Shown piece by piece: positions 1-7,928 of a stretch of DNA of 64,000 bases; the first letter of the stretch is position 1; each line of letters starts with the position of its first letter. Source of the stretch: Arthrobacter sp. NicSoilB8 (lineage in GTDB: Bacteria > Actinomycetota > Actinomycetes > Actinomycetales > Micrococcaceae); assembly GCF_019977355.1 (NCBI RefSeq), contig NZ_AP024655.1, positions 1,550,001-1,614,000 of the forward strand. The letters are read 5' to 3'. The translations under genes and the position numbers were made by a program. The notes beneath the pieces are model-generated. The model saw nothing but the letters and a program-made list of their open reading frames with translations, did no database searches and was not told where the DNA came from.

Positions 1-1
1 T

Positions 2-166
2 CCTATGGCTTTCCAAGCGGACCATGTTGACGCTATCGCCGCTGGCGGGGACGTCTACGGGGAACTGGCACCGTCCCACGCAGCCTGTAATGGCAGGCGG
101 CAGGCTAAGCCGCTGGATCAGATGAAGCAGACGTTCGGGAAACTCAAAACGTCTAGGGAGTGGTGA
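2..166 (+). CDS. HNH endonuclease, C-terminal part (cut by window edge)
   Basis: The frame is open from the window edge to a TGA and gives about 54 residues. It contains a DHVDAI core, then a Gly-rich turn and HAACNGRRQ, which matches the second half of an HNH (beta-beta-alpha-metal) nuclease fold. The N-terminal half lies outside the window. The gene ends 3 bp before a phage terminase start. Phages with cohesive ends commonly encode a small HNH protein next to the terminase, where it assists cutting of packaged DNA. A packaging-associated nuclease is therefore the likely original role. Activity cannot be judged from this fragment. Confidence 0.75.
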   Translation, partial: PMAFQADHVDAIAAGGDVYGELAPSHAACNGRRQAKPLDQMKQTFGKLKTSREW

Positions 167-169
167 GCC

Positions 170-1588
170 GTGCGGGTAGGTAATCAGAGGCCGCGGATTG
201 AGCTGATCCCCGACGCCACATATTCGGCGGGGGATGAAGCTATCGAGCTGGCAGCGCTGGCAGGGCTGCACATGGACGACTGGCAGCAGCACGTTCTGCT
301 GGGCTCTATGGGATTGCGCCCTGATGGGCGGTGGGCCGCGTCAACAGTTGGTCTCGTACTCCCCAGACAACAGGGGAAATCTGTTGTCCTGGACGCCCGG
401 CAGCTCGCTGGGCTGTTCCTGCTGAATGAACCCCTGGCTATCTCATCGAGTCACGAATTTAAGACCACCAGTGAATCATTCCGGCGGATCCTCACCCTTA
501 TTCAGGAAACCCCGGAGCTTGATCAGAAGGTATCGAAGGTTTCGACCTCGCACGGTAACGAGGGCATCGAGTTGAAGAACGGGAACCGGCTGCGGTTCAT
601 CGCCCGTTCCGGCGGTTCCGGGCGTGGCTGGTCCGCTACGACCGTCTACCTTGATGAGGCTTACAGTCTTCAGAATAAGGAAATGGCGGCAATGCTCCCG
701 ACGATGGCCGCGAACACCCTGCATGGCAACACTCAGCTATGGTTTGCCAGCAGTGCCGGTATGCCTAACAGTGAAGTCCTGTCGGACCTGCGGGAACGCG
801 GGAAGAACCCGGCGTCGGAGCGCCTGGCGTACTTTGAATGGTCAGCACCAGATAACGCCGCGTCCGGTGATTTGGACGCCGCCTACCAGGCTAATCCGGG
901 GCTTGGGATCCGCATGAGTCTTGAGCATGTGGAGAACGAGCGGGACACCCTTGGGGATGAAGAGTACCGGCGGGAGCGGCTTGGCATTTGGGCGAAGCTC
1001 GGAGGTGAGTCGGTGGTGCCGGCGGCTGTATGGTCCGACGCTCGGGATGAGGACGCACGCCCCGGCGACGTCGTGGCATTCGCTGTGGACGTGCCACCGG
1101 GCCGCGAGTCCACCACTATCTGCTCTGCATCACTCCTGGCTGACGGGCGGATCCATTTTGAAGTTGTGGACCGCCGCGAGGGCACGTCATGGGTTGCTAC
1201 CCGCCTTACTGAACTCAAGGAACGGTGGAAGCCTGTAGCCGTAGTGGTGGACGCCGGTTCCGCTGCTGGCGCTCTACTGCCCGACTTGCAGCGTGCACGG
1301 ATCCGCACCCAGCAAATCAGTTTGAGGGACTACGCGCAGGCGTGCGGGGCGTTCTATGACACGGTGATGCAGGGCAAGGCCAGTCACGTCGGGGAACCCG
1401 TCCTAGATGCTGCCGTGGACGCGGCACGGCAAAAGCACATCGGCGAAACGGCGTTCTACTGGACCCGCAAAAATGTTGTCTCGGATATTTCGCCGCTGGT
1501 CGGGTGCACCAATGCATTGTTTGGTTTGCAGTCGAAGGCAAAGCGGGCAAGCAACAGCATGACCGGGCGCGTCGTCGTGCTGTCCTAG
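170..1588 (+). CDS. Phage terminase large subunit
   Basis: This 472-residue protein has the layout of a tailed-phage DNA-packaging motor. The ATPase half carries a Walker A-like PRQQGKS (residues 65-71) and a Walker B TVYLDEAY (D161, E162). The C-terminal half has the acidic pattern of an RNase H-like nuclease (AVDVPPGR near 307, VVVDAGSA near 358). The length is normal for the family and no frame is broken. A GTG start 3 bp after the HNH gene fits translational coupling. A strong terminator follows directly, and no portal, protease or capsid gene lies downstream, so the motor has lost its phage. It is a prophage remnant gene, intact but probably without function. Confidence 0.92.
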   Translation: MRVGNQRPRIELIPDATYSAGDEAIELAALAGLHMDDWQQHVLLGSMGLRPDGRWAASTVGLVLPRQQGKSVVLDARQLAGLFLLNEPLAISSSHEFKTTSESFRRILTLIQETPELDQKVSKVSTSHGNEGIELKNGNRLRFIARSGGSGRGWSATTVYLDEAYSLQNKEMAAMLPTMAANTLHGNTQLWFASSAGMPNSEVLSDLRERGKNPASERLAYFEWSAPDNAASGDLDAAYQANPGLGIRMSLEHVENERDTLGDEEYRRERLGIWAKLGGESVVPAAVWSDARDEDARPGDVVAFAVDVPPGRESTTICSASLLADGRIHFEVVDRREGTSWVATRLTELKERWKPVAVVVDAGSAAGALLPDLQRARIRTQQISLRDYAQACGAFYDTVMQGKASHVGEPVLDAAVDAARQKHIGETAFYWTRKNVVSDISPLVGCTNALFGLQSKAKRASNSMTGRVVVLS

Positions 1589-1600
1589 ACCGAACCACGA

Positions 1601-1635
1601 AACCCCCGCCAGTCATCACGACGGCGGGGGTTTTT
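1601..1635 (+). terminator. Rho-independent terminator after terminase
   Basis: A ten-base perfect stem (AACCCCCGCC pairing with GGCGGGGGTT) around a 12-base loop is followed by a run of five T. This is one of the few hairpins in the window with a classical U-tract. It lies 12 bases after the terminase stop. Confidence 0.88.
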
Positions 1636-1679
1636 CGCTGTTAAGGCTGCACTGCCGGGAAACAGTACAGTCGTGCTAA

Positions 1680-1934
1680 ATCTCCGCCGAAGGGATGAGC
1701 ACGCGGGCTATCGCTCCAATAGTGGGGGCGAGCTTCAAGACTGTCGCCCGTGACGTCGAAGATTCCGTGTCAAATGACACAGCTACTCCAGTGCAGGGCA
1801 TGGACGGCAAGACGTACACCCGCCCCGAACCGCAACCCGAACCACTGGCGGCGCCTGCACCTAAACGCAGGCCGCCAACGGCACGGAAAAGCCCCGGACC
1901 AATGAAGGGTGCCGGGGCGGTTCCTACGCGCTGA
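1680..1934 (+). pseudogene. Truncated phage/plasmid HTH protein (C-terminal part)
   Basis: From the ATG at 1695 the frame reads MSTRAIAPIVGASFKTVARD and later GMDGKTYTRP. This resembles the middle and C-terminus of helix-turn-helix proteins found in actinobacterial phages and integrative elements. Five residues upstream of that ATG (ISAEG) still look like the same protein, but a TAA at 1677 closes the frame. The N-terminal part is therefore missing. The remaining 79 residues contain the helix-turn-helix and a Pro/Ala-rich basic tail. It may still be translated from the ATG, but is best read as a decayed gene. The family comparison is from memory of the motif. Confidence 0.5.
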
Positions 1935-1943
1935 GGCAGGCCC

Positions 1944-2210
1944 TCAGTCCGTCACGCTGTACTTGGCAGCGAGGGCAGCAAGTGCAGTGCCCGCGGCGAG
2001 TGCCTGGGAAACCGTCAGGCCGCCCTGCGAGTAGTCGGCATTCAACTCGAACTGGACGCCGCGCTCAAAGGTGAACGTAGTTTCGATCCGCCAGCCGTCG
2101 CCAGTCTCGGAAGGGCCGTCGAAGTAGTCCGCCGGCAAATCCGGGTGTGCTGGATCCATTGCCTGGACGAAGCCCTCGGGAGCGGCTGGGGTAACTGTGG
2201 CGCTGTTCAT
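1944..2210 (-). CDS. Small hypothetical protein, 88 residues
   Basis: An 88-residue acidic protein lies convergent to the truncated HTH gene, with stop codons 9 bp apart. It has no membrane segment, cysteines or motif I recognise. The middle (ETTFTFERGVQFEL) looks like beta strands and the end is an Ala-rich helix. No clear Shine-Dalgarno sequence precedes the ATG. It sits inside the prophage-like segment and is probably a phage accessory gene. Function unknown. Confidence 0.5.
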   Translation of the reverse strand: MNSATVTPAAPEGFVQAMDPAHPDLPADYFDGPSETGDGWRIETTFTFERGVQFELNADYSQGGLTVSQALAAGTALAALAAKYSVTD

Positions 2211-2409
2211 GGTGGGACCGTTCTTTAGTGGTTGGTGTTGAGGATGCTACCGGGCAATGACAACGGACTCCCAAGGGGAGAGCTATTTCTAGGTGAGTAT
2301 CCCCTTCCCCAAAAAAGCCCGACGCCCCCGACCTAGTGCAGCGCCATTTACCTACGACGAGTAGACCCGGCCCGGTGTTGGGACGTGTCTGGTCATAGCC
2401 TTGGGCGCC

Positions 2410-2577
2410 GTGATCAGGGGAACCTCGCCCCGGCGGTTCGGGGACATTCAGGAAGGTTTGTTACCGCGCCCTGTTGAGTACGTCGAAGGGCTGAAACACG
2501 CAGGCGGAAGCCTGGAACCGGGCAAGGGACTGGGAACGCGCCTTGACTGGATCCCGGCCGCCGCCACAACTCACTAG
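2410..2577 (+). CDS. Possible short ORF or gene fragment in a 390-bp gap
   Basis: The stretch 2211-2599 has no confident gene. One frame is open from 2365 to a TAG at 2575. A GTG at 2410 would give about 55 residues, including FGDIQEGLLPRPVEYVEGL. Composition is protein-like rather than random, so it may be the end of a lost phage gene. It has no recognised family and no obvious ribosome binding site. The rest of the gap shows nothing I can name. Confidence 0.25.
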   Translation: MIRGTSPRRFGDIQEGLLPRPVEYVEGLKHAGGSLEPGKGLGTRLDWIPAAATTH

Positions 2578-2599
2578 GAGCCGTGGGGGACCGGGAGGG

Positions 2600-2818
2600 T
2601 TAGGCCACTATGTCGGACATGAGGCAGCCGAGCACTTCCGCCAGATCGCCGATCTCACGGACGGTTAGCACCGTTTCCCCAGAGAGCTTCTGACTCAGGG
2701 CCTCAGTCGAAATGCCAAGCCAGGACGCGACTGTCTCAGAGGTCATTCCGACTGCTTCAATGCGTTCCCGGATCAGCTCTAGCGTCATGTCGTAATAAGA
2801 GACCAGCGTGGCGCTCAT
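2600..2818 (-). CDS. Small XRE-type helix-turn-helix regulator
   Basis: This 72-residue protein is almost entirely one helix-turn-helix domain. It contains MTSETVASWLGISTEALSQK followed by a third helix region with LTVREIGDLAEVLG, the pattern of Cro/C1 repressors. The start is set at the ATG (position 2818), which overlaps the stop of the upstream membrane gene as ATGA, rather than at upstream in-frame codons. It is too small for a sensor domain. In a phage remnant it is plausibly a Cro-like or immunity regulator of its own two-gene unit. The operator is not identified. Confidence 0.7.
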   Translation of the reverse strand: MSATLVSYYDMTLELIRERIEAVGMTSETVASWLGISTEALSQKLSGETVLTVREIGDLAEVLGCLMSDIVA

Positions 2819-2979
2819 GCTGCCCGCCCTGCCCAGTAGATAACGGCGGCGGGGTAGACAGCCGACATTGCGGACATTGCCGCCCAAATCAGGACCGCGG
2901 CGAGGTTCTCAGCACGGCGGCGAAGTGTGGAGTGTTTGCCGGTAGAACTCACGGCAGGGGACTGGGTATGCTGGTGCAC
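2815..2979 (-). CDS. Short single-span membrane protein coupled to HTH regulator
   Basis: This 54-residue frame has a good ribosome binding site (AGGAG, 7 bases before a GTG). Its stop codon overlaps the ATG of the HTH regulator. Residues 1-25 are polar and basic (LRRRAENL), and residues about 26-50 form one hydrophobic, Ala-rich helix. That fits an inner-membrane peptide with a cytoplasmic N-terminus. It could be a phage superinfection-exclusion peptide, a small toxin or a membrane partner of the regulator. The sequence does not decide between these. The coupling to the regulator is the main evidence that it is real. Confidence 0.6.
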   Translation of the reverse strand: MHQHTQSPAVSSTGKHSTLRRRAENLAAVLIWAAMSAMSAVYPAAVIYWAGRAA

Positions 2980-3153
2980 GTAATCGCTCCTATTTAGCGG
3001 TTGCCACGCCCCGGACTGTTTGCAGCAGTTGCGGGGCTTTACTTATGCAGGAACGATAAGTTCATCCCGGTCAACCTTTTCGGCTAACGGCATCCTGCGT
3101 CCAGCGCATCGGGGCCGCGGAGATGTCCCGCGAGGTCAACAGCGCTGCGGTCG

Positions 3154-3280
3154 GTCCCGTGCCCGGCCCTGCGGCCCGGCCCGCCCAGTCCCGTTGCCCG
3201 GCCCTGCGGCCCGGCCCGCCCGGTCCCGCGCCCGGCCCTGCGGCCCGGCCCGCCCAGTCCGGCCCTGCGGCCCGCCCCCC
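3154..3280. repeat. GC-rich tandem repeat, 34-35 bp unit, 3.6 copies
   Basis: Three units start at 3154, 3188 and 3223, and a partial fourth at 3257. Each begins GTCC and carries GCCCGGCCCTGCGGCCCGGC, except the shortened last copy. The array fills the 420-bp non-coding gap between the phage remnant and the SatD-like gene. Frames across it encode only Gly/Pro/Ala/Arg repeats and are not treated as genes. The AT-rich promoter of the next gene starts just after it. Confidence 0.85.
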
Positions 3281-3368
3281 TTTCACCCAGGGCGCAGCCC
3301 AGCCCGATTCCGCTGTTTTTTACTTCTAAGCTTATTTCAGCTGATTTTTACTAATCAGTTGAAAGTGA

Positions 3369-3397
3369 TTGATTATTGAAGATCACCTCTCTAGGCT
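3369..3397 (+). promoter_or_regulatory. Promoter of the SatD-like gene, leaderless
   Basis: TTGATT (3369-3374), a 17-base spacer and TAGGCT (3392-3397) form a good sigma-70-type promoter. It lies in an AT-rich stretch. The ATG follows six bases after the -10 box, so the transcript would start at or next to the start codon. An imperfect inverted repeat (CAGCTGAT ... ATCAGTTG, near 3340-3361) just upstream could be an operator. Confidence 0.65.
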
Positions 3398-3403
3398 GGG
3401 GTC

Positions 3404-4141
3404 ATGTACGTCATGACGATCGACCAGCGCGGCAGTACCGGCGACGTCGACCGGGTCCCCGGCCTCCTGAAGGACCTCGGCGCGCTCTCCACTTCGGGGC
3501 GCTTTGAGCGCTCAGTGGGCGATGAGGTCCAGGGCGTGGTGGAACACCCCGACGAGGTCGTGGAGATCGCCCTGCATGCCCTGCGCAGCGGCCACTGGTA
3601 CGTCGGCATCGGGGTGGGGGAGGTGCACCAGCCGCTGCCCGCCAGCCCGCGGGAAGGCTCCGGCCCTGCTTTCGTGGCAGCCCGGGCAGCCGTTGACCGC
3701 GCCAAAGCCGCGGCGGCCCATGTGCCGCTTGCGGTGGTTGCCGGCGGCGGCCGGCGCGGTCGTCCTGCGCCTGCGGCGGCGGCGGGCGGGGACGCGGCGG
3801 CAAAGAACGGTGACGCCGCGTCCGAAGCGGCGAGGGCCAGCGCCAACGCGGAGGCGGTGCTGCGACTGATCGGCCGCCTGGTCCAGGACCGGACCGCGGC
3901 GCAGTGGAAGGTGGTGGACGTGCTGCGCTCGGTGCGGCAGGGCCCGGGGGTGCGGCAGGGGCAGGGCGGGGTCCACAGCGGCCACGGCAGCCAGAAAATT
4001 GCAGCGCAGAAACTCGGAATCACGGAGCAATCGGTGAGCCGCGCAGTCCTGCGCTCCGGCTGGCAGGAAGAATGGGCGGCGAGGCCGGCCGCCGCAATGC
4101 TGCTGTCCTTCGCCAACGACAGCACAGAAGGAGACCGGTGA
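3404..4141 (+). CDS. SatD-like DNA-binding regulatory protein
   Basis: This 245-residue protein begins MYVMTIDQRGS. It carries the GDEVQGVV and HWYVGIGVGEV segments typical of SatD-family proteins, a poorly understood group often paired with a small membrane protein. The C-terminal part (about 195-230) contains SQKIAAQKLGITEQSVSRAV, a clear helix-turn-helix, after a long Ala/Gly-rich linker. The protein probably binds DNA. It overlaps the membrane gene downstream by four bases (GTGA), so the two are translated together. No experimental function is known to me. The SatD name rests on N-terminal pattern only. Confidence 0.65.
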   Translation: MYVMTIDQRGSTGDVDRVPGLLKDLGALSTSGRFERSVGDEVQGVVEHPDEVVEIALHALRSGHWYVGIGVGEVHQPLPASPREGSGPAFVAARAAVDRAKAAAAHVPLAVVAGGGRRGRPAPAAAAGGDAAAKNGDAASEAARASANAEAVLRLIGRLVQDRTAAQWKVVDVLRSVRQGPGVRQGQGGVHSGHGSQKIAAQKLGITEQSVSRAVLRSGWQEEWAARPAAAMLLSFANDSTEGDR

Positions 4142-4644
4142 ACGCCCTCTGGATCACCCTGGCCCTGCTCACGGCCGGCTTCGTCGGCTGGCCGGTCACC
4201 GCCCTGGTCTTCCGGCTCGCCCGGACCATAGACGACCGGGTTGATGCCGGCGCCAGTGCCGCCGGCCCGGCGACAGGGCCCGCGGCAGAGGATCCCGCAG
4301 CAGACTCCACCGCCGACGTCGAGAGCCCCGCGCCGGCAGCGGACGCCGCCTCGCGCGACTCCGCCGCGGATGCGGCGGCCGCGGACGATGCCGCGGTCAG
4401 CAGCGCGCGCATCCTCCGGGGCGGCGCCATCATCGGAGTCCTCGAACGGTTCGCGGTGTGCCTGGCCGTCCTCGCCGGCCAGCCCGTCGCCATCGCCTAC
4501 GTCGTGGCCATCAAGGGCCTGGGCCGCTTTGCGGAGTTGAAGGCCACCCCCGTCGCCGCCGAGCGGTTCATCATCGGAACCCTGACGTCCATGCTCTGGG
4601 CGGCCGGCGTGGCCGCGGTGGTCAAGGTTCTGGTCCTCGGCTGA
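4138..4644 (+). CDS. Small membrane protein coupled to SatD-like gene
   Basis: This 168-residue protein has a hydrophobic N-terminal helix (about 3-25), then an acidic Ala/Asp-rich loop of about 65 residues. Three hydrophobic segments follow, containing GVLERFAVCLAVLAGQP and ERFIIGTLTSMLWAAG. The LERF...KGLGRF...GTL pattern resembles the C-terminal half of DUF3307-type membrane proteins, which often accompany SatD. The GTG start overlaps the upstream stop. A joint membrane-sensing role with the regulator is inference. Confidence 0.65.
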   Translation: MNALWITLALLTAGFVGWPVTALVFRLARTIDDRVDAGASAAGPATGPAAEDPAADSTADVESPAPAADAASRDSAADAAAADDAAVSSARILRGGAIIGVLERFAVCLAVLAGQPVAIAYVVAIKGLGRFAELKATPVAAERFIIGTLTSMLWAAGVAAVVKVLVLG

Positions 4645-4689
4645 CCGCGTGCCGGGCCGGCCCGGATGGGAACCGGGCAACCAGGGCGA

Positions 4690-4695
4690 TAGTGT
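4690..4695 (+). promoter_or_regulatory. -10 box TAGTGT of YciI-like gene
   Basis: TAGTGT ends six bases before the ATG at 4702. No Shine-Dalgarno sequence is present, so leaderless translation is likely. Confidence 0.45.
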
Positions 4696-4701
4696 ATCCA
4701 T

Positions 4702-4995
4702 ATGACTGTTTTTGCTGTGGAGTACGTGTACGACGCCGAATCTTCCGAGGTCCGCGATGCCAGCCGCCCGGCGCACCGCGCATGGACCGCGGAACTTGCC
4801 CGCGAGGGCGCGCTGCTCGCCAGCGGCCCTTACGGCGACGGCGCGGGCGCGCTGCTCATCTTCAAGGCCGCCGACGAATCGGCCCTGAACGAGCTCCTGC
4901 GGCAGGACCCCTTCGCAGCCGCCGGCGCCATCTCGGGCACGCGCACCACTGTGTGGGCCCCGCTGACCGGCCTTCTGGCCGGGCACGCAGCCTAG
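4702..4995 (+). CDS. YciI-like protein
   Basis: This 97-residue protein has the compact ferredoxin-like fold pattern of the YciI family. It includes RPAHRAWTAELAREG with the conserved His, then LLASGPYGDGAGALLIF and a C-terminal strand. Family members are small dimeric alpha/beta-barrel proteins, some with hydrolase or dehalogenase-like activity, but most have no known substrate. It has its own leaderless-type promoter and lies 48 bp before ispG. The short spacing may allow read-through, but nothing links it to isoprenoid synthesis. Confidence 0.8.
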   Translation: MTVFAVEYVYDAESSEVRDASRPAHRAWTAELAREGALLASGPYGDGAGALLIFKAADESALNELLRQDPFAAAGAISGTRTTVWAPLTGLLAGHAA

Positions 4996-5043
4996 CCCGT
5001 TCCGCCCGCACCTTCGATACTTCGATACCAAAAGGGAGTCCAC

Positions 5044-6210
5044 GTGACCTCGGTCAGCCTGGGAATGCCGTCAGCACCGCCCCCCGTCCTTGCCCCCCGC
5101 CGCAAGACGCGCCAGATCAAGGTGGGATCCGTGGGCGTCGGCTCCGATTCGCCCATCAGTGTCCAGTCCATGACCACGACGCCGACCACCGACATCAACG
5201 CCACACTGCAGCAGATCGCAGAGCTCACGGCCTCCGGCTGCGACATCGTGCGCGTCGCCTGCCCGTCGGCCGATGACGCCGAAGCGCTGCCGATCATCGC
5301 CAAGAAGTCCCAGATCCCGGTGATCGCGGACATCCACTTCCAGCCGAAGTACGTCTTCGCCGCGATCGAGGCCGGCTGTGCCGCCGTACGCGTGAACCCC
5401 GGCAACATCCGCAAGTTCGATGACCAGGTCAAGGAAATCGCGCGGGCCGCGAAGGACCACGGCACCTCCATCCGGATCGGCGTCAACGCCGGATCCCTGG
5501 AACCGGGCATCCTCAAGAAATACGGCAAGGCCACCCCGGAAGCCCTCGTGGAATCCGCCGTCTGGGAAGCCTCGCTCTTCGAGGAGCACGGTTTCCACGA
5601 CTTCAAGATTTCCGTCAAGCACAACGACCCCGTCATCATGGTCGCCGCCTACGAGATGCTGGCCGAAAAGGGTGACTGGCCGCTGCACCTCGGCGTCACG
5701 GAGGCCGGACCGGCATTCCAAGGCACCATCAAGTCCGCGACGGCGTTCGGCGCCCTGCTCTCGCGCGGAATCGGCGACACCATCCGTGTCTCCCTCTCGG
5801 CCCCGCCGGTGGAGGAAATCAAGGTGGGCAACCAGATCCTGCAGTCGCTCAACCTGCGCCCCCGCAAGCTGGAAATCGTCTCCTGCCCGTCCTGCGGCCG
5901 CGCCCAGGTGGACGTCTACACGCTCGCCGAGCAGGTCACCGCGGGCCTGGAAGGCATGGAGATCCCGCTGCGCGTGGCCGTCATGGGCTGCGTCGTCAAC
6001 GGTCCGGGCGAAGCTCGCGAGGCCGATCTCGGTGTTGCCTCGGGCAACGGAAAAGGCCAGATCTTCGTCAGGGGCGAGGTCATTAAGACTGTCCCCGAGG
6101 ATCAAATTGTTGAGACACTGATCGAAGAGGCCATGCGTATCGCTGAAGAGATGGGGGACGCCGATGGCGAAGATGCTCTCAAGGGTAGCCCCGTGGTTAG
6201 CGTCTCGTAG
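5044..6210 (+). CDS. ispG: 4-hydroxy-3-methylbut-2-enyl diphosphate synthase
   Basis: IspG (GcpE) converts methylerythritol cyclodiphosphate to HMBPP in the MEP isoprenoid pathway, using a [4Fe-4S] cluster and reduced flavodoxin or ferredoxin. At 388 residues it is the usual bacterial length. The N-terminal TIM barrel contains [14 protein letters not shown] and ADIHFQPKY. The C-terminal cluster domain has SCPSCGRAQ (C281, C284) and [11 protein letters not shown] (C316), plus a conserved Glu. The GTG start follows an AAAGGGAG ribosome binding site. Its 3' end overlaps the next gene by up to 47 bases, suggesting co-translation. Confidence 0.97.
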   Translation: MTSVSLGMPSAPPPVLAPRRKTRQIKVGSVGVGSDSPISVQSMTTTPTTDINATLQQIAELTASGCDIVRVACPSADDAEALPIIAKKSQIPVIADIHFQPKYVFAAIEAGCAAVRVNPGNIRKFDDQVKEIARAAKDHGTSIRIGVNAGSLEPGILKKYGKATPEALVESAVWEASLFEEHGFHDFKISVKHNDPVIMVAAYEMLAEKGDWPLHLGVTEAGPAFQGTIKSATAFGALLSRGIGDTIRVSLSAPPVEEIKVGNQILQSLNLRPRKLEIVSCPSCGRAQVDVYTLAEQVTAGLEGMEIPLRVAVMGCVVNGPGEAREADLGVASGNGKGQIFVRGEVIKTVPEDQIVETLIEEAMRIAEEMGDADGEDALKGSPVVSVS

Positions 6211-7060
6211 GGACGGCTCCGCTCCCGGCGTCGGTGTCCGTGTCCTTGGTGGCGCGGACACCGGAGCCTTGCTGGCGCTGGCGCACCGGGACGCCGTCGC
6301 CAATGTCTTCATCCTCTCGCACCTGGAGTCCGCCGGCACGGCGTCCCCCACGGCCGGAGGCGCCAGCATCTTTGGCGTGTTCGACGGCGGCACCCTCCTC
6401 GGCGCCTGCTGGGCCGGCGCCAACCTGGTGCCGGTCGAGCTGGACCCCGAGCTCGCGGGCCTCGTGGCCATGGCCGCGCACCGCTCCGGTCGCCGCTATG
6501 CGTCGATCTTTGGCCCCGCAGAAACCGTGCTGGCCATCTACTCGGCCCTGGAGCAGCTCGGCCAGGCCGCCCACGAAGTCCGGGACGACCAGCCGCTGCT
6601 GACCATCGCGGGCCCGCCAGCCGTTCCGCCCGAGCCGGCGCTGGGCTTTGGCCAGCTGGCCGACTTCGACAAGATCCTGCCCGCGTGCGCCGCCATGTTC
6701 GAAGAGGAGGTCGGCTACTCGCCCTACCTTGGCGGCAGGGAGTACTACAGCCGGCGGGTGAAGAGCCTGATCCGCCAGGGCCATTCCCTGGTGCACCTGA
6801 ACGCTGCCGGCGATGTGGTCTTCAAAGCCGAACTGGGCGCCGTCACGCCGGAAGTCACCCAGGTCCAGGGCGTCTGGATGAATCCAGAGTTCCGCGGACG
6901 GGGCCTGAGCGCGGGCTATATGGCCGCCGTCGTCGTCCTTGCACAGACCCTGGCGCCGGTCACCAGCCTGTATGTCAACGACTTCAACACCAAGGCCCGC
7001 GCCACCTATGACCGGGTGGGCTTCCGCCAGGTGGGCACGTTCGCTACAGTGCTCTTCTAG
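6164..7060 (+). CDS. GNAT-family N-acetyltransferase
   Basis: This 298-residue protein has two parts. The N-terminal half ([23 protein letters not shown]) matches the DUF4081-type domain found before actinobacterial GNATs. The C-terminal GNAT domain has an acetyl-CoA loop in [18 protein letters not shown] and a closing strand [13 protein letters not shown]. The substrate is unknown. The start is uncertain: ATG 6164 and ATG 6173 both lie inside ispG. The ispG-GNAT overlap is typical of an operon. The last codons are shared with the remnant lipoprotein frame that follows. Confidence 0.85.
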   Translation: MAKMLSRVAPWLASRRDGSAPGVGVRVLGGADTGALLALAHRDAVANVFILSHLESAGTASPTAGGASIFGVFDGGTLLGACWAGANLVPVELDPELAGLVAMAAHRSGRRYASIFGPAETVLAIYSALEQLGQAAHEVRDDQPLLTIAGPPAVPPEPALGFGQLADFDKILPACAAMFEEEVGYSPYLGGREYYSRRVKSLIRQGHSLVHLNAAGDVVFKAELGAVTPEVTQVQGVWMNPEFRGRGLSAGYMAAVVVLAQTLAPVTSLYVNDFNTKARATYDRVGFRQVGTFATVLF

Positions 7061-7709
7061 CGGGCAGCTGCCGGCTCCCAGCGCGACCACAACGCCGACT
7101 CCCACGCCGGCGCCGGTCAAGGCGTACTCGAGCGAGGGGCTGTCGGCCATCGTGGCGAAGTTGAAGGACGCCCAAGGCAAGCCGCTCAGCGTGATGTCGG
7201 CCGCCGATCTCAAGAAATCGGTCGACCAGGCAAAATCCATGCTGGCCGCGATTTCGGTGGAACCGGCAGAGTGCGCGCCGTTGGCACTTGGCGGACAAGC
7301 GGCATCAACCGAAGGCGTTGCGGTCGCGGCCGGGGTGGCCCAGGATGCGGCGACAGGCGCCGCCACAGCGATCTCCCTGGCGTCCGGCGTTGATCCCAAG
7401 GTCATCGAGCGGGGACTCGCCCAGAGTGATCAACTCAACAAATGCTCCACGCTTTCGTTCACGATCGCCGGCACCAAGGCGGACCTCAAACTGACCAAGC
7501 TGGACGGACTCGGCTCGACCCCGACCAAGATCGCGTACCGGACCGACACCGCCCTGGCCGACGGCCGCAAGCAGTCTACGATCACCGGGCAGGTGGTCCA
7601 GAACGGTGTTCTCATCAGCGTCATCAGCTCCGGCGGGGCCAGCGAACAGGATGCCGTCGCCCGGGCCGGCGAATTGCTGGACCAGGCCGCGGGGCTGGTC
7701 GGAAAGTAG
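7050..7709 (+). pseudogene. Lipoprotein missing its signal peptide
   Basis: From a TGC codon at 7050 the frame reads [10 protein letters not shown] and then a Thr/Pro linker. About 190 residues of a folded domain follow, including SYSSEGLSAIVAKLKD-like and DLKLTKLDGLGSTPTKIAY segments. This is how a mature bacterial lipoprotein starts after its lipidated Cys. No hydrophobic signal sequence or start codon precedes it. Upstream in the same frame there is only out-of-frame GNAT code. The nearest in-frame GTG, at 7149, would lose the linker. A deletion, or an assembly error, seems to have joined the GNAT stop directly to the lipoprotein body. The mature part has no broken codons, so the loss is recent. 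Confidence 0.6.
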
Positions 7710-7809
7710 GCGGTTCGCGTCCGCGGAAGGCTCGTACGGCCACAGGGCGGAACTATCCGGGTGCCGACTCTTGATTCCGGGCCCGGCGTCACATAGGTTC
7801 TACCTAGCC

Positions 7810-7886
7810 GTGTCGCACAGGCGCGCACACCCTGGAATGCATACCCCGGTCTGCATTCCGGGGAAGGCCGCGCCTGGAGGCGACAC
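7810..7886. other. Nested three-part inverted repeat upstream of proS
   Basis: Three pairs of arms nest inside each other. GTGTCGC (7810-7816) pairs with GCGACAC (7880-7886). CAGGCGCG (7818-7825) pairs with CGCGCCTG (7869-7876). GGAATGCA (7834-7841) pairs with TGCATTCC (7852-7859), and that inner stem extends by CCCT/GGGG. All listed pairs are perfect. The result is one 77-base hairpin with two internal loops. It has no U-tract and does not match T-box features. It lies in a 434-bp gene-free stretch. Confidence 0.8.
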
Positions 7887-7928
7887 CAAGTAGCTCACAG
7901 CCTGAGATCTGGGGGTGCTGGGGCCGCG

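Noticed and set aside
3071..3329. Gly/Pro/Ala-rich frames through the repeat at 3.15 kb as genes
   Set aside because: They exist only because the tandem repeat has no stops, and they lack start signals and any non-repeat sequence.
3391..5043. A 550-residue minus-strand frame over the SatD-like and membrane genes
   Set aside because: Low-complexity antisense translation. The plus-strand genes have a promoter, coupled starts and recognisable domains.
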